A stretch of DNA of 64,000 nucleotides, taken from Drosophila miranda (taxonomy: Eukaryota > Arthropoda > Insecta > Diptera > Drosophilidae). The notes under the pieces were generated by a model. The model was not told the DNA's origin, searched no databases, and was given only the letters and a program-made list of their open reading frames with translations. The translations under genes were made by a program, and so were the position numbers. The DNA lies in the NCBI RefSeq assembly GCF_003369915.1, contig NW_022881625.1:3410001-3474000 (forward strand), in the 5' to 3' direction. Positions 23,841-35,648 of the stretch are shown piece by piece. Each line of letters begins with the position of its first letter. Positions within the stretch are counted from its first letter, which is position 1.

Positions 23841-24937
23841 TGTTATACGCAAGGGCGTATACAGGGCGACAGCAGTAGCCAAAGCAACAAAACAACAAAA
23901 GCACAGCACAAACGAAAAGGACTTCCGTAGATTCGAATCCCAGCACTCACACGCTCACTTTAACAAATATTACTTTTCTAAAAGTACAATATAGAAGGTT
24001 TGTGCCCTGACAGCATATTTGTTGATAGCTTTGCTGGTGGAATTTAATTGCGGAAAATTGGGCGAGACGCGCTGCAAAAATTGAAATATTGAACTGGCAG
24101 AGCTGTCACTGGCGTCCAAAGAACATTTTGTGCGAAAACGCCATGTCAATGTTAAAGAATTATAAGCTGTACACTAATGCTTCTTTATTTACAGCTGAAA
24201 TTAGTTAGTAAATCTCTTAAAGAACTCGAAATTACAAATTTCGGACCAGCCGATTGAGGCGCCCATACACATGGCGCCAAAGCTGGCCGATAAACCGGCT
24301 ATATACTGTGGTAGGACCGATCCCTTGGACATGTTGTGTTCTGTTCTGTTCTCCCTGATGCAAAAAATGGAACTGAAACTGACACGCAGACCGTTATTTG
24401 GCTTGACAAATTGCCCTGCATGAGATAACCAAAGCGTCGACGCTGGCGTACAACTGGCACGCTGGCAGAGGGGAAATACTTGAAGTTGGAGAGAGTCGTA
24501 AATCAGATTCTACAGTTTCCCTTTAGAACGGCGGCGGAGGCAGAGGTGTGGAAAGCGCGCTTTAACGTAAGCAAAAGTCCCCAAAAAGCAATCGGAATCT
24601 GAAACAGCTAATTAAATGACTGCTGATATGCCACCGCCACCTCCACCCACCCCCAATACACACACCCGCCTATTGTTATAAGAACAATCAAGTGCCTCTA
24701 TAACAATCCGTTCGCTGCCAGTCGGCTATCTGGAGCTACTGATTATACTTTTGCGCGGAACTTAGGAACTTTATATTTCATCTTGCTACGCTACGAAAAT
24801 GGTATTTATTACACACAGATTGAATCAGTATCGGATCACCGCAATATTATATATCTGCTATAGGAAACATCAGCCAGAACTATAATTTGTACTGGATCGT
24901 GCTTTAATATCACTATACGCTCATACATAAGTACCAC
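23841..24937. other. RhoGAP copy C 5' flank up to junction with CYP12 copy B
   Basis: No gene. The sequence follows the common RhoGAP upstream region until CATAAGTACCA near 24937, then switches to the 3' flank of a CYP12 copy (GTTGCTCAAGG). The same switch is seen at about 63716, so this RhoGAP-CYP12 junction is part of the large repeat unit. Confidence 0.6.
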
Positions 24938-25044
24938 AAGGTGTTGCTCAAGGATAATGCCTCCGCACAGATAAGTGACGCCTTTCGTGTTGGCCAAATT
25001 GAAAAGCACAATGAAAATTTTGTGTGCTTGATTTGCCTCATGCC

Positions 25045-26917
25045 TCAAAGCACAAAACAAGTTGATTCTGATTGACGTGCGGCCAAAAAAACACCTACTT
25101 TATATTGCAAATAAGTTCCTTCAAGGTTTTCCAGTTGTAAAGATAATTTAGGATGAGAAATGTGTTTACTGTTGGGCAAATTGATCAGGGAGGAGCGGAA
25201 AGCGTTCTCCGTGGGATGATTGAACTCGATGCTAAAGTTCCGAATGAGTCGAGCGATGCGCAGCTCGAGCTCCATGTCCACGATGCGCTTTCCAACGCAC
25301 ATCCGGGGTCCAAATCCGAAGGGCAAGAACACAAACGGATTCTTCAGCTTCAAGTCATTTGCCGGGCATTGCACGTTGGAGTCTGTGGCGTTACGAATCC
25401 AACGTTCTGGCAGGAACTCAGCAGCCTTGGGGAAGTGCTCCTCGCTTGATAGCAAGCTCAGGGGAACCATCGACACACAGGTACCAGCTGGCACTTGGTA
25501 TCCGCTCAAAACGCTGTCCCGATTGAGAAATCGGCCATTGCCGATGACCAAAGGATAGATCCGTTGTGACTCTTTGATGCAGGCACGTAGATAGGGAACG
25601 TTCTTCATCGATGCCTCAGTGAATTCGGAGTCCTTCTCGGGTAGAACCTTCATCACCTCTTTTCGGAGACGTCCTGCTTCTCCGGATTCTTGGCAAGGCA
25701 CAGCAAGGCCGCTGTAAAGGTACTTGAGGTCTGGAAAAAAAGGATGTATGAGATAAGGGTAAGTATGAGAACAACAGACTACGTACGGTATCCACTCCGG
25801 CCATTAGCATGTCCATGGCCATAACCGTCGCCACCTTTTTGTCGATCTTGAGCAGCTTTTCCAGTACACTCTGCTCGCTCTCAGGGCGGACAACACCCTC
25901 CTTGGCCTCTTTCTCTAGACGCTCTATAGCTTCGTCTACATACGCTGAAGTTATTTCTTGAACGCCATCTAGGGACTTCATTAGCTTCATTAGCTTGGGT
26001 GTTTTAACGTAACGCCAGATGGAGGGCTTCATCTCCAGATCGGCTGTTAATTCAAAAAAATCGTCCAGGTACTTGAAAAGTAATACAGCCTGGTCGTTAT
26101 CGCCCGACTCTTTGAGCAGTCCCAACTGCTTGTCCAGAGTCACCACAGAGACTGACTCGAGGGTCCACCGATTTATAACGTTTAAGAAATCATCTGGAGC
26201 TTCCTGGGTATCGATATCACGGAGTACTTTAATACTGTGAAGGGGGGAGAACATACTTGAGCGTAAACAGGGATTTATTATCAGTCATACGCACCGTTGC
26301 ACAAACTCCTGGTTCACTTGGACATCTTCTTATAGTAAAGCCGCACGTTCTTCGGCTGCATTAGGACAGGATTTACAGCCGATCGAAAGTCGCTCCAGGT
26401 TTTTCCTTGTGTGGGTAAAGCTCCCTCCACTCCCTGGAAGAAATCCTTTCTATGAGTCTTCCGATGATAGCGAAGAGTATCGCTGCCAGGCCGATGCGGC
26501 CACACTCCTTAGTTCCGGAACACGACCTCGAAGTCCTTGGGATTGTGAGTCATCAGGTATGACGTACCTCCCATCATACCTGGTAAATATAATATGTTTC
26601 CATAGTCGTCTTGCAAAGCTTTGAACAATTTCACAATGTCCATTTTGCTATATTTTCCTCCAGGCATAAAATTCCGAACAGTAGACAGAAAAGTTGTACT
26701 AGGAATTTGATCAAAGGGACGAGCTTGTAGCCACTCTGCATCATATCTGGGCTCTGCTACAGCTGCTGTGGTCTGCCAACGCTACAAGAGATTTAAAAAC
26801 GTATATCACTGTGATATCGGATCTATATGTATACTATATATTTACCAGCGGACTGCTGACAGAGAGGGCTGCTTTTTGCGCCTGAATTATAGATAGAGCG
26901 CTGCGCACTTTCAACAT
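25045..26917 (-). pseudogene. CYP12-family mitochondrial P450, copy B (pseudogene)
   Basis: Four-exon structure as in copy C, start at ATG 26917 (MLKVRSALSI), stop at 25045. Heme motif [10 protein letters not shown] and ESQR of the K helix are intact. Breaks: a TAA replaces a Glu codon in exon 2 (about 26508-26510), one G is missing in exon 2 near 26320, and one base is missing early in exon 4 near 25667. The shared sequence with copies C and E is very high, so these lesions are recent. Its 3' flank touches the 5' flank of RhoGAP copy C. Confidence 0.9.
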
Positions 26918-27361
26918 TTTGCTTGTTAGGAACTTAATTCATTCACTGCCAGAGCTTTACTGCTAAATCATTCCATTAACTAGCTATTTGAAAGGCCTGC
27001 GAGAGCTTTGTTGCAAAAAGAGCTGACCGATAACAGAGCACAAACAGAACAAGAGAGAGAGAGAGTGCCAAAACACGTTCGCGGGAGCGTGCGAATGCCA
27101 AACAGAAATAATTGTAAACATTTGCCATATTTTTTTAATATAGACTGCTATTTGATCGACTATGTTATACCTTCTACGGAATATTTAGGAATATAGTATT
27201 ATGATTGATCTGACTCTCAATGAAATGAAACAAATAAATCGCCATAATTATGGCATCAGATTTTTTGGCCAAATTTAATTTATTGGGCATGGAATGGTCG
27301 GTAGACTGCCGAATGTCTTGGGCCTGATAATAATATAAACAAGCTAATCTTTAGCGCTTTT
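26918..27361. other. CYP12 copy B upstream region
   Basis: The 5' flank is shared by CYP12 copies A, B, C and E. It contains a GA-repeat tract at 27051-27065 and an A/T-rich segment with paired poly(T). No gene. It ends where a Helitron-like element begins. Confidence 0.5.
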
Positions 27362-28515
27362 TATACCAGATACTCAAAATGACTATTGGGGTATATTAGA
27401 TTTGTGGTAAAAGTGGATGTGTGTAACGTCCAGAAGGAATCGTTTCCGACCCCATAAAGTATATATATTCTTGATCAGCATCAATAGCCGAGTCGATTGA
27501 GCCATGTCTGTCTGTCCGTCTGTCCGTCTGTCCGTCCGTCCGTCTGTCCGTCCCCTTCAGCGCCTAGTGCTCAAAGACTATAAGAGCTAGAGCAACGATG
27601 TTTTGTATCCAGTTTTCTGTGATATGTCACTGCTACAAAAATATTTCAAAACTTCGCCCCGCCCACTTCCGCCCCCACAAAGGACGAAAATCTGTGGCAT
27701 CCACATTTTTAAAGATACGATAAAACCAAAAACGCAGAATCGGTGAGGATGACCATATCTTTTACAGTGCACAATCTGAACCAGATCGTAAAATGATTAT
27801 AGCCAGAATCAAGAAAACAATTTCATTCTTTCTCGCTCTGTCTCTCTCTAACACACAGGTTTCATGGTCGGTTTTGTCAATTGCAAAATATGAGTTCAAG
27901 GATCTCAGAACCTATAAGAGCCAGAGCAACCAAATTTGGTATCTACACTTCTGTGATATCGGACCTTTACCGTTTCGTGTCCAAATTTCGCCGAACCCCC
28001 TTCCGCCCCCGCAAAGGACAAAAATCTGGGGCATCCACAAATCTCAGAGACTATAAAGGCTAGAGTTACCAAATTTGCTATCCACACTTCTGTTAGATCT
28101 CACTATGAAACGTATATCTCAGAATTTCGCCCCACCCCCTTCCGCCCCACAAAGAACGAAAATCTGTTGCATCCACAATATTGCACATTCGAGAAAACTA
28201 AAAACGCAGAATCATAGATAATGACCATATCTATCAGATTGCTGAATCTGGATCAGATCGGATCATTTTTGTAGCCAAAAGCAAGAAATCAATTTTCAGT
28301 GGCTACGCAGCGCCCGACGTCACGCTCAGACTGATTTTCTGTCTCTCTCGCACGCACTCTTTGTCGTATGGTTCAATAATAGCGGCGTCTGCCGCAGGAG
28401 AGCCATACTGACTTAGTATCGGGTAGCCCGGCTACCGCCTTAACCTAACGTAACCTAGTATCGGGTATAACTGTAGAGTTGCGGTGTCCGCAGCAACTCA
28501 CAACGTTCCACCTCG
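27362..28515. mobile_element. DINE-1/mini-me-like (Helitron-type) element, copy 1
   Basis: The left end has a short inverted repeat (GATACTCAAAATGACTATTGG). A GTCY tandem repeat follows at about 27505-27555 (TCTGTCCG units), then several internal repeats of a CATCCACA/CGCCCC type. The right end has a small hairpin (AGTTGCGG...CCGCAGCAACT) just before CCACCTCG. These are features of DINE-1/mini-me Helitron-derived elements common in Drosophila. The unoccupied site is visible at about 39942-39972 and 49940-49966. It has no coding capacity. It carries two GA/CT-rich tracts (about 27828-27850 and 28340-28360). Confidence 0.65.
27505..27555. repeat. GTCY microsatellite
   Basis: Tandem TCTGTCCG and GTCC units form the variable minisatellite typical of mini-me/DINE-1 elements. 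Equivalent tracts are at about 33387-33437 and 34513-34549, with different unit counts. Confidence 0.85.
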
Positions 28516-28659
28516 TTTTTTTTTTTGGTTCGGTTGTCCTTCTTGAAGGTAATTTAATTTTTATTGGGCCAACATCGAAAATAAATGAAACAGAGATAAA
28601 CAGATAAAGGTACAAAAAATGAAATCAAACATAAAACGCAAATAAAAATTCCAATAATC
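28516..28659 (-). other. PRC1 copy 1 3' UTR
   Basis: The 3' UTR on the minus strand has the AATAAA poly(A) signal at 28560-28565. The poly(T) on the plus strand at 28516-28526 is common to all PRC1 copies and sits at the boundary with the Helitron-like element. Confidence 0.6.
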
Positions 28660-30744
28660 TCATCGTGGATTCGGCCACATGCGACTTTCACGTGGCGATG
28701 GGAGCTTCAATTGATTGCCAAATCGAGGCCTCTCCTCCTGATTGACCGCCTGCTTTGACGGTGTGTTGGCGGCCGACGCCACCGAATTGTGGTTTACGAG
28801 GACATGGCGAATTCGTGGCACAGCCACGCGATTGCGCTGATGCTGAGCCCCGCCGACGGGCAGCACTGAGGAGCGACTCGTGGGCACCAATTCTTCATAG
28901 GAGATCCCGGCTTCGCGGTCATTTTCAGTGGTCTCATCGGTCATATACTCGGAATCGCTGGGCGATCTTGTATCCGGCACCGCTGATTTTGTGCGTGGCT
29001 TCTTGTTCGAGCGTGTGCCAATGCTGCGTCTGCCCAATCCCCCGCTGCGACGCAATGTCCAGGACGCGGACCCGCTTTAGTGGCGACTTGGACGCCTTCA
29101 GCTGGCTGTTGGCCAGCCGCTGTGCGGTAGACGGCGACGGCGTATCGAATTCAGAGAGCTCATGAGGCTGCGCTTGGCGTTGGGAGTCCGATACCCCGAA
29201 GAGCTGGCGGCTGCTGATGGATTCAGTCGCTTGTGCAGATTCCCAGTGCTCTTGGTCATATTGGGAGTGATCAGCTGGATTGTTGGGGTCTTGTGCAACG
29301 ACATTGTCGAGGTCGACATTGAGGACATGTTCTTCAAAGTTCGGGGCGTGCGAGGGGCCGTTGAACCGGCAGTCGGCGGTGGCATCATCAATTTGCTGCT
29401 GCTGCCCGTCCTCGTGGTGGGCGGGGCCTTCTTGCGGGCCGAGCTCTGCTTGGCCTGCCGATAGTTCTCCCATTCGCCAGCCATCAGCTCCAGTATGTCC
29501 TCGCCATAAACCAGAAACGGGCCATGCGATTGCGCCTCATAGGCGTGCACCAGTTCAGTGATCTGCTGCTCAATCTTGGGCAGCTTCGAGGTGATGGCCT
29601 TGCGTTCCTTTTCCTCTTTAAGGAACTGGCCGCCACGATTGTTGAAACGATTCGGCTCGTTGGCCTGCATGCGGGACCAAAGTTCTGCACGGCTCTCGTA
29701 CAGATCGAAAATCTCCTTGTTGCACGTGTAGAAGCTCTTCAGATCATCCAGTTCCAGCTCGTGCAGCTCCAACAGGTCTTCGTTGTAATACTTATTGTAG
29801 TAGTTGGAGAAACGCTTGCGCTCCTGCTGGCTCTTGAGCGTTAGATCCCACCACTTGCTTATCTCGACGCGCAGCTGCTCGATGAACGTCTTGAGGTTCT
29901 GGCTGCGCTGCAGCTCCGAATGGAGGATGTAATAGGTGCGCTGCGTATTCTCGGTGCACTCGCGCACTCGTCGCATGGCGCTCTCGTCCGTCTCCTGGAG
30001 GCGATCCCACAGCACGTAGATCTTCTCGTGCATGTCATGGATTTTGGAGCGCAGCTCCTGGATCTGCTCGGCATAACTGTTGCGCATCTGCCGCAGCCGC
30101 TCTAGTGTCTCTGGTGTTAGATTGTGGCTCAGATCGTTCAGTAGGCGATCCTCTGCATCGGTTTGGGGCATCAGCTCGAGCATCTTCATGTCATGCTTAA
30201 TGGCCTTGCGCAGCTGGTCCAGCTCCGTCTGGCGCACTGCGCGCTGAGAGCGCAGGTTGTCGAGATGGTCGCGAAAGCCGTCCATCTCATCGGGCAGGGG
30301 CAGCGGGTCCGCCAGTAGAGAGAGCGGCAGTGCGCCCAGCTCTTCGCAGAGCTGCTCCTGCTGGAGCAGCAGCTCCCCGATCTCCGCCCGACGTTTCGAG
30401 AGCTCCTCGTGCAGATGCTCAATGCTTTTGTCCAGCTTCAGCTGTCATATGATCCGTGGCACATCGTCGGGCCTCTGACCAATGTCCACCGTCTCATGGA
30501 GGAGTCGGGTGAGGTCGCTGGCCTCGGCTCGGAGTGCGGCTATGTCATCCAGGATGGCCGCCTGCTTCTCCCGCGACTCGGTCAGCAGATCCGTATAGAA
30601 ATTATCCGCGTGCGCCTTGAGTTTGTGCAGAAAGTCCTCGCATGTCTTCGGCTCGAACATGAGGGACCACATTGAATGGAGCTGCTCCACATGCTCGCCA
30701 GTCATCTCAAGGATCTCTCCCTTGATGGAGGTTGGGTCAACCAT
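28660..30744 (-). pseudogene. feo: PRC1/MAP65 (fascetto-like), copy 1 (broken)
   Basis: Start ATG 30744 (MVDPTSIKGEILEM), stop at 28660, no introns. A long coiled-coil rod is followed by the family signature around YVLWDRLQ and RFNNRGGQFLKEEK, then a basic Ser/Thr/Pro-rich tail. PRC1/MAP65 proteins cross-link antiparallel microtubules at the central spindle; the Drosophila member fascetto is needed for cytokinesis. Breaks: TGG to TGA at 30445-30447 (about codon 100), a frameshift near 29140 after SLNSIR, and another near 29055. Two in-frame losses remove 4-5 residues each (SELQR-SQN and RMQ-ANEPNR). The 5' end is about 80 bp from the CYP12 copy C 3' flank. Confidence 0.85.
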
Positions 30745-30924
30745 AGCCAATAGGAATGGGTCTTGTATTCGCGAATGGAAGGAATTTATGTGATGTGTGC
30801 AGGATTTCGATTGCACAATGTGTTGCTCAAGGAAAATGCCTCCGCACAGATAAGTGACGCCTCTCGTGTTGGCACAAATTGAAAAGCACAATGAAAATTT
30901 TGTGTGCTTGATTTGCCTCATGCC
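30745..30924. other. Short spacer between PRC1 copy 1 and CYP12 copy C
   Basis: About 180 bp separate the PRC1 start from the CYP12 stop on the same strand. Any PRC1 promoter must sit here or within the CYP12 3' part. The sequence is repeated at 36957-37131, 41907-42081 and 52187-52361 with small deletions. Confidence 0.5.
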
Positions 30925-32799
30925 TCAAAGCACAAAACAAGTTGATTCTGATTGACGTGCGGCCAAAAAAACACCTACTTTATACTGCAAATAAGTTCCT
31001 TCAAGGTTTTCCAGTTGTAAAGATAATTTAGGATGAGAAATGTGTTTACTGTTGTGCAAATTGATCAGGGAGGAGCGGAAAGCGTTCTCCGTGGGATGAT
31101 TGAACTCGATGCTAAAGTTCCGAATGAGTCGAGCGATGCGCAGCTCGAGCTCCATGTCCACGATGCGCTTTCCAACGCACATCCGGGGTCCAAATCCGAA
31201 GGGCAAGAACACAAACGGATTCTTCAGCTTCAAGTCATTTGCCGGGCATTGCCCGTTGGAGTCTGTGGCGTTACGAATCCAACGTTCTGGCAGGAACTCA
31301 GCAGCCTTGGGGAAGTGCTCCTCGCTTGATAGCAAGCTCAGGGGAACCATCGACACACAGGTACCAGCTGGCACTTGGTATCCGCTCAAAACGCTGTCCC
31401 GATTGAGAAATCGGCCATTGCCGATGACCAAAGGATAGATCCGTTGTGACTCTTTGATGCAGGCACGTAGATAGGGAACGTTCTTCATCGATGCCTCAGT
31501 GAATTCGGAGTCCTTCTCGGGTAGAACCTTCATTACCTCTTCTCGGAGTACGTCCTGCTTCTCCGGATTCTTGGCAAGGCACAGCAAGGCCGCTGTAAAG
31601 GTACTTGAGGTCTGGAAAAAAAGGATGTATGAGATAAGGGTAAGTATGAGAACAACAGACTACGTACGGTATCCACTCCGGCCATTAGCATGTCCATGGC
31701 CATAACCGTCGCCACCTTTTTGTCGATCTTGAGCAGCTTTTCCAGTACACTCTGCTCGCTCTCAGGGCGGACAACACCCTCCTTGGCCTCTTTCTCTAGA
31801 CGCTCTATAGCTTCGTCTACATACGCTGAAGTTATTTCTTGAACGCCATCTAGGGACTTCATTAGCTTCATTAGCTTGGGTGTTTTAGTGTAACGCCAGG
31901 TGGAGGGCTTCATCTCCAGATCGGCTGTTAATTCAAAAAAATCGTCCAGGTACTTGAAAAGTAATACAGCCTGGTCGTTATCGCCCGACTCTTTGAGCAG
32001 TCCCAACTGCTTGTCCAGAGTCACCACAGAGACTGACTCGAGGGTCCACCGATTTATAACGTTTAAGAAATCATCTGGAGCTTCCTGGGTATCGATATCA
32101 CGGAGTACTTTAATACTGTGAAGGGGGGAGAACATACTTGAGCGTAAACAGGGATTTATTATCAGTCATACACACCGTTGCACAAACTCCTGGTTCACTT
32201 GGGACATCTTCTTATAGTAAAGCCGCACGTTCTTCGGCTGCATTAGGACAGGATTTACAGCCGATCGAAAGTCGCTCCAGGTTTTTCCTTGTGTGGGTAA
32301 AGCTCCCTCCACTCTCTGGAAGAAATCCTTTCTATGAGTCTTCCGATGATAGCGAAGAGTATCGCTGCCAGGCCGATGCGGCCACACTCCTTCGTTCCGG
32401 AACACGACCTCGAAGTCCTTGGGACTGTGAGTCATCAGGTATGACGTACCTCCCATCATACCTGGTAAATATAATATGTTTCCATAGTCGTCTTGCAAAG
32501 CTTTGAACAATTTCACAATGTCCATTTTGCTATATTTTCCTCCAGGCATAAAATTCCGAACATTAGACAGAAAAGTTGTACTAGGAATCTGATCAAAGGG
32601 ACGAGCTTGTAGCCACTCTGCATCATATCTGGGCTCTGCTACAGCTGCTGTGGTCTGCCAACGCTACAAGAGATTTAAAAACGTATATCACTGTGATATC
32701 GGATCTATATGTATACTATATATTTACCAGCGGACTGCTGACAGAGAGGGCTGCTTTTTGCGCCTGAATTATAGATAGACCGCTGCGCACTTTCAACAT
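30925..32799 (-). CDS. CYP12-family mitochondrial cytochrome P450, copy C (intact)
   Basis: Exons 32799-32728, 32663-32176, 32115-31668 and 31611-30925; introns of 64, 60 and 56 bp with GT..AG ends and consistent phases. The reading frame is open for 564 residues, slightly long for CYP12. A possible GTAAAC..AG intron of about 51 bp near the 3' end would shorten the tail. Landmarks: mitochondrial leader [15 protein letters not shown]-helix region around [21 protein letters not shown] helix AGVDTT (332-337), ExxR as ESQR (390-393), PERW (445-447), and heme loop [10 protein letters not shown] with Cys481. CYP12 enzymes are mitochondrial monooxygenases fed by adrenodoxin and are associated with insecticide metabolism. 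It is one of only two copies without a break. Confidence 0.92.
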
Positions 32800-33244
32800 T
32801 TTGCTTGTTAAGAACTTAATTCATTCACTGCCAGAGCTATACTGCTAAATCATTCCATTAACTAGCTATTTGAAAGGCCTGCGAGAGCTTTGTTGCAAAA
32901 AGAGCTGACCGATAACAGAGCACAAACAGAACAAGAGAGAGAGAGAGTGCCAAAACACGTTCGCGGGAGCGTGCGAATGCCAAACAGAAATAATTGTAAA
33001 CATTTGCCATATTTTTTTAATATAGACTGCTATTTGATCGACTATGTTATACCTTCTACGGAATATTTAGGAATATAATATTATGATTGATCTGACTCTC
33101 AATGAAATGAAACAAATAAATCGCCATAATTATGGCATCAGATTTTTTGGCCAAATTTAATTTATTGGGCATGGAATGGTCGGTAGACTGCCGAAAGTTT
33201 TGGGCCTGATAATAATATAAACAAGCTAATCTTTAGCGCTTTTT
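32800..33244. promoter_or_regulatory. CYP12 copy C upstream region with GA tract
   Basis: It contains a (GA) tract at 32931-32947 that could recruit GAGA factor, followed by a conserved A/T-rich part. The same region precedes copies A, B and E. There is no coding region. The regulatory role is inferred from position and conservation among copies only. Confidence 0.4.
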
Positions 33245-34354
33245 ATACCAGATACTCAAAATGACTATTGGGGTATATTAGATTTGTGGTAAAAGTGGAT
33301 GTGTGTAACGTCCAGAAGGAATCGTTTCCGACCCCATAAAGTATATATATTCTTGATCAGCATCAATAGCCGAGTCGATTGAGCCATGTCTGTCTGTCCG
33401 TCTGTCCGTCTGTCCGTCCGTCCGTCTGTCCGTCCCCTTCAGCGCCTAGTGCTCAAAGACTATAAGAGCTAGAGCAACGATGTTTTGTATCCAGACTTCT
33501 GTGATATGTCACTGCTACAAAAATATTTTAATACTTCGCGCTGCCCACTTCCGCCCCCACAAAGAACGAAAATCTGTGGCATCCACATTTTTAAAGAAAC
33601 GATAAAACCAAAAACGCAGAATCGTAGAGGATGACTATATGTTTTAGAATGTAAGATCTCAACCAGATCGTATAATTATTATAGCCAGAATCAAGAAAAC
33701 AATTTCATTCTTTCTCGCTCTGTCTCTCTCTAACACACAGGTTTCATGGTCGGTTTTGCCAATTGCAAAATATGAGTTCAAGGATCTCAGAACCTATAAG
33801 AGCCACTGCAACCAAATTTGGTATCCACCCTCCTCTGATATCGGACCTTGACCGTTTCGTGTCCAAATTTCGCCACACCCCTTCCGCCCCCGCAAAGGAC
33901 GAAAATCTGGGGCATCCACAAATCTCAGAGACTATTAAGGCTAGAGTTACCAAATTTGCTATCCGCCCTTCTGTTAGATCTCACTATAAAACGTATATCT
34001 CAGAATTTCGCCCCCCCCCTTTCCGCCCCCACAAAGGACGAAAATCTGTTGCATCCACAATATTGCACATTCGAGAAAACTAAAAACGCAGAATCATAGA
34101 TAAGGACCATATCTATCAGATTGCTGAATCTGGACCAGATCAGATAATTTTTATAGCCAAACGGAACAAATCAATTTGCACTGGCTACGCAGCGCCCAAC
34201 GTCACGCTCAGACTGATTTTCTGTCTCTCTCGCACGCACTCTTTGTCGTGTCGTTTAATATTAGCGGCGTCTGCCGGAGGAGAGCATACTGACTAAGTAT
34301 CGGGTATAACTGTAGAGTTACGGTGTCCGCAGCAACTCACAACGTTCACCCACG
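33245..34354. mobile_element. DINE-1/mini-me-like element, copy 2a
   Basis: Same ends and internal parts as the element at 27362: a left palindromic start, a GTCY tract (about 33387-33437), CT-rich tracts, and a right hairpin ending in CACCCACG. It is separated from the next element by TTTATATCTTGTTATT (34355-34370), which is host sequence found at the empty sites. Confidence 0.65.
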
Positions 34355-34370
34355 TTTATATCTTGTTATT

Positions 34371-35506
34371 ATACCCGATACTCAAAATGAGTATTGGGGT
34401 ATATTAGATTTGTGGTAAAACTTGATGTGTGTAACGTCCAGAAGGAATCGTTTCCGACCCCATAAAGTATATATATTCTTGATCAGCATCAATAGCCGAG
34501 TCGATTGAGCCCTGTCTGTCTGTCCGTCCGTCCGTCCGTCCGTCCCCTTCAGCGCCTAGTGCTCAAAGACTATAAGAGCTAGAGCAACGATGTTTTGGAT
34601 CCAGACTTCTGTGATATGTCACTGCTACAAAAATATTTAAAAACTTCGCCCCGCCCACTTCCGCCCCACAAAGAACGAAAATCTGTGGCATCCACATTTT
34701 TAAAGAAACGATAAAACCAAAAACGAAGAATCGTAGAGGATGACTATATGTTTTAGAATGGAAGATCTCAACCAGATCGTATAATTATTATAGCCAGAAT
34801 CAAGAAAACAATTTCATTCTTTCTCGCTCTGTCTCTCTCTAACACACAGGTTTCATGGTCGGTTTTGCCAATTGCAAAATATGAGTTCAAGGATCTCAGA
34901 ACCTATAAGAGCCACTGCAACCAAATTTGGTATCCACACTCCTCTGATATCGGACCTTGACCGTTTCGTGTCCAAATTTCGCCACACCCCCTTCCGCCCC
35001 GCAAAGGACGAAAATCTGGGGCATCCACAAATCTCAGAGACTATTAAGGCTAGAGTTACCAAATTTGCTATCCGCCCTTCTGTTAGATCTCACTATAAAA
35101 CGTATATCTCAGAATTTCGCCCCACCCCCTTCCGCCCCCACAAAGAACGAAAATCTGTTGCATCCACAATATTGCACATTCGAGAAAACTAAAAACGCAG
35201 AATCATAGATAATGACCATATCTATCAGATTGCTGAATCTGAATCAGATCAGATCATTTTTGTAGCCAAAAGCAAGAAATCAATTTTCAGTGGCTACGCA
35301 GCGCCCGACGTCACGCTCAGACTGATTTTCTGTCTCTCTCGCACGCACTCTTTGTCGTATGGTTCAATATTAGCGGCGTCTGCCGCAGGAGAGCCATACT
35401 GACTTAGTATCGGGTATCCCGGCTACCGCCTTAACCTAACCTAACCTAGTATCGGGTATAACTGTAGAGTTGCGGTGTCCGCAGCAACTCACAACGTTCC
35501 ACCTCG
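34371..35506. mobile_element. DINE-1/mini-me-like element, copy 2b
   Basis: A second element in the same orientation, with its left end ATACCCGATACTCAAAATG forming a small inverted repeat with GAGTATTGGGGTAT. Its GTCY tract is shorter (34513-34549). Near 35430-35450 is a TAACC repeat (three units) inside a duplicated GTATCGGGTAT motif; the copy at 28437-28460 has the same insert. It has no ORF of its own. Confidence 0.65.
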
Positions 35507-35648
35507 TTTTTTTTTGGTTCGGTTGTCCTTCTTGAAGGTAATTTAATTTTTATTGGGCCAACATCGAAAATAAATGAAACAGAGATAAACAGATAAAGGT
35601 ACAAAAAATGAAATCAAACATAAAACGCAAATAAAAATTCCAATAATC

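Noticed and set aside
23704-23909. Hydrophobic N-terminal extension of RhoGAP (MLCFCCFVALATAVALYT) as a signal peptide
   Set aside because: It is not conserved: copy D has a different upstream reading and copy A is frameshifted, while MEYANINEFND is common. A cytosolic GAP does not need a signal peptide.
25153-25558. Antisense frames of 98 and 112 codons opposite CYP12 exon 4, repeated in every copy
   Set aside because: They recur only because exon 4 itself is repeated. They have no domain, and they fade where exon 4 has indels.
27505-27555. CRISPR-like array
   Set aside because: The units are contiguous 4- to 8-bp repeats with no spacers, in a eukaryotic transposable element.
35430-35450. 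TAACC repeat as a telomere-like sequence
   Set aside because: Only three short units inside a Helitron-like element; Drosophila telomeres do not use this repeat.
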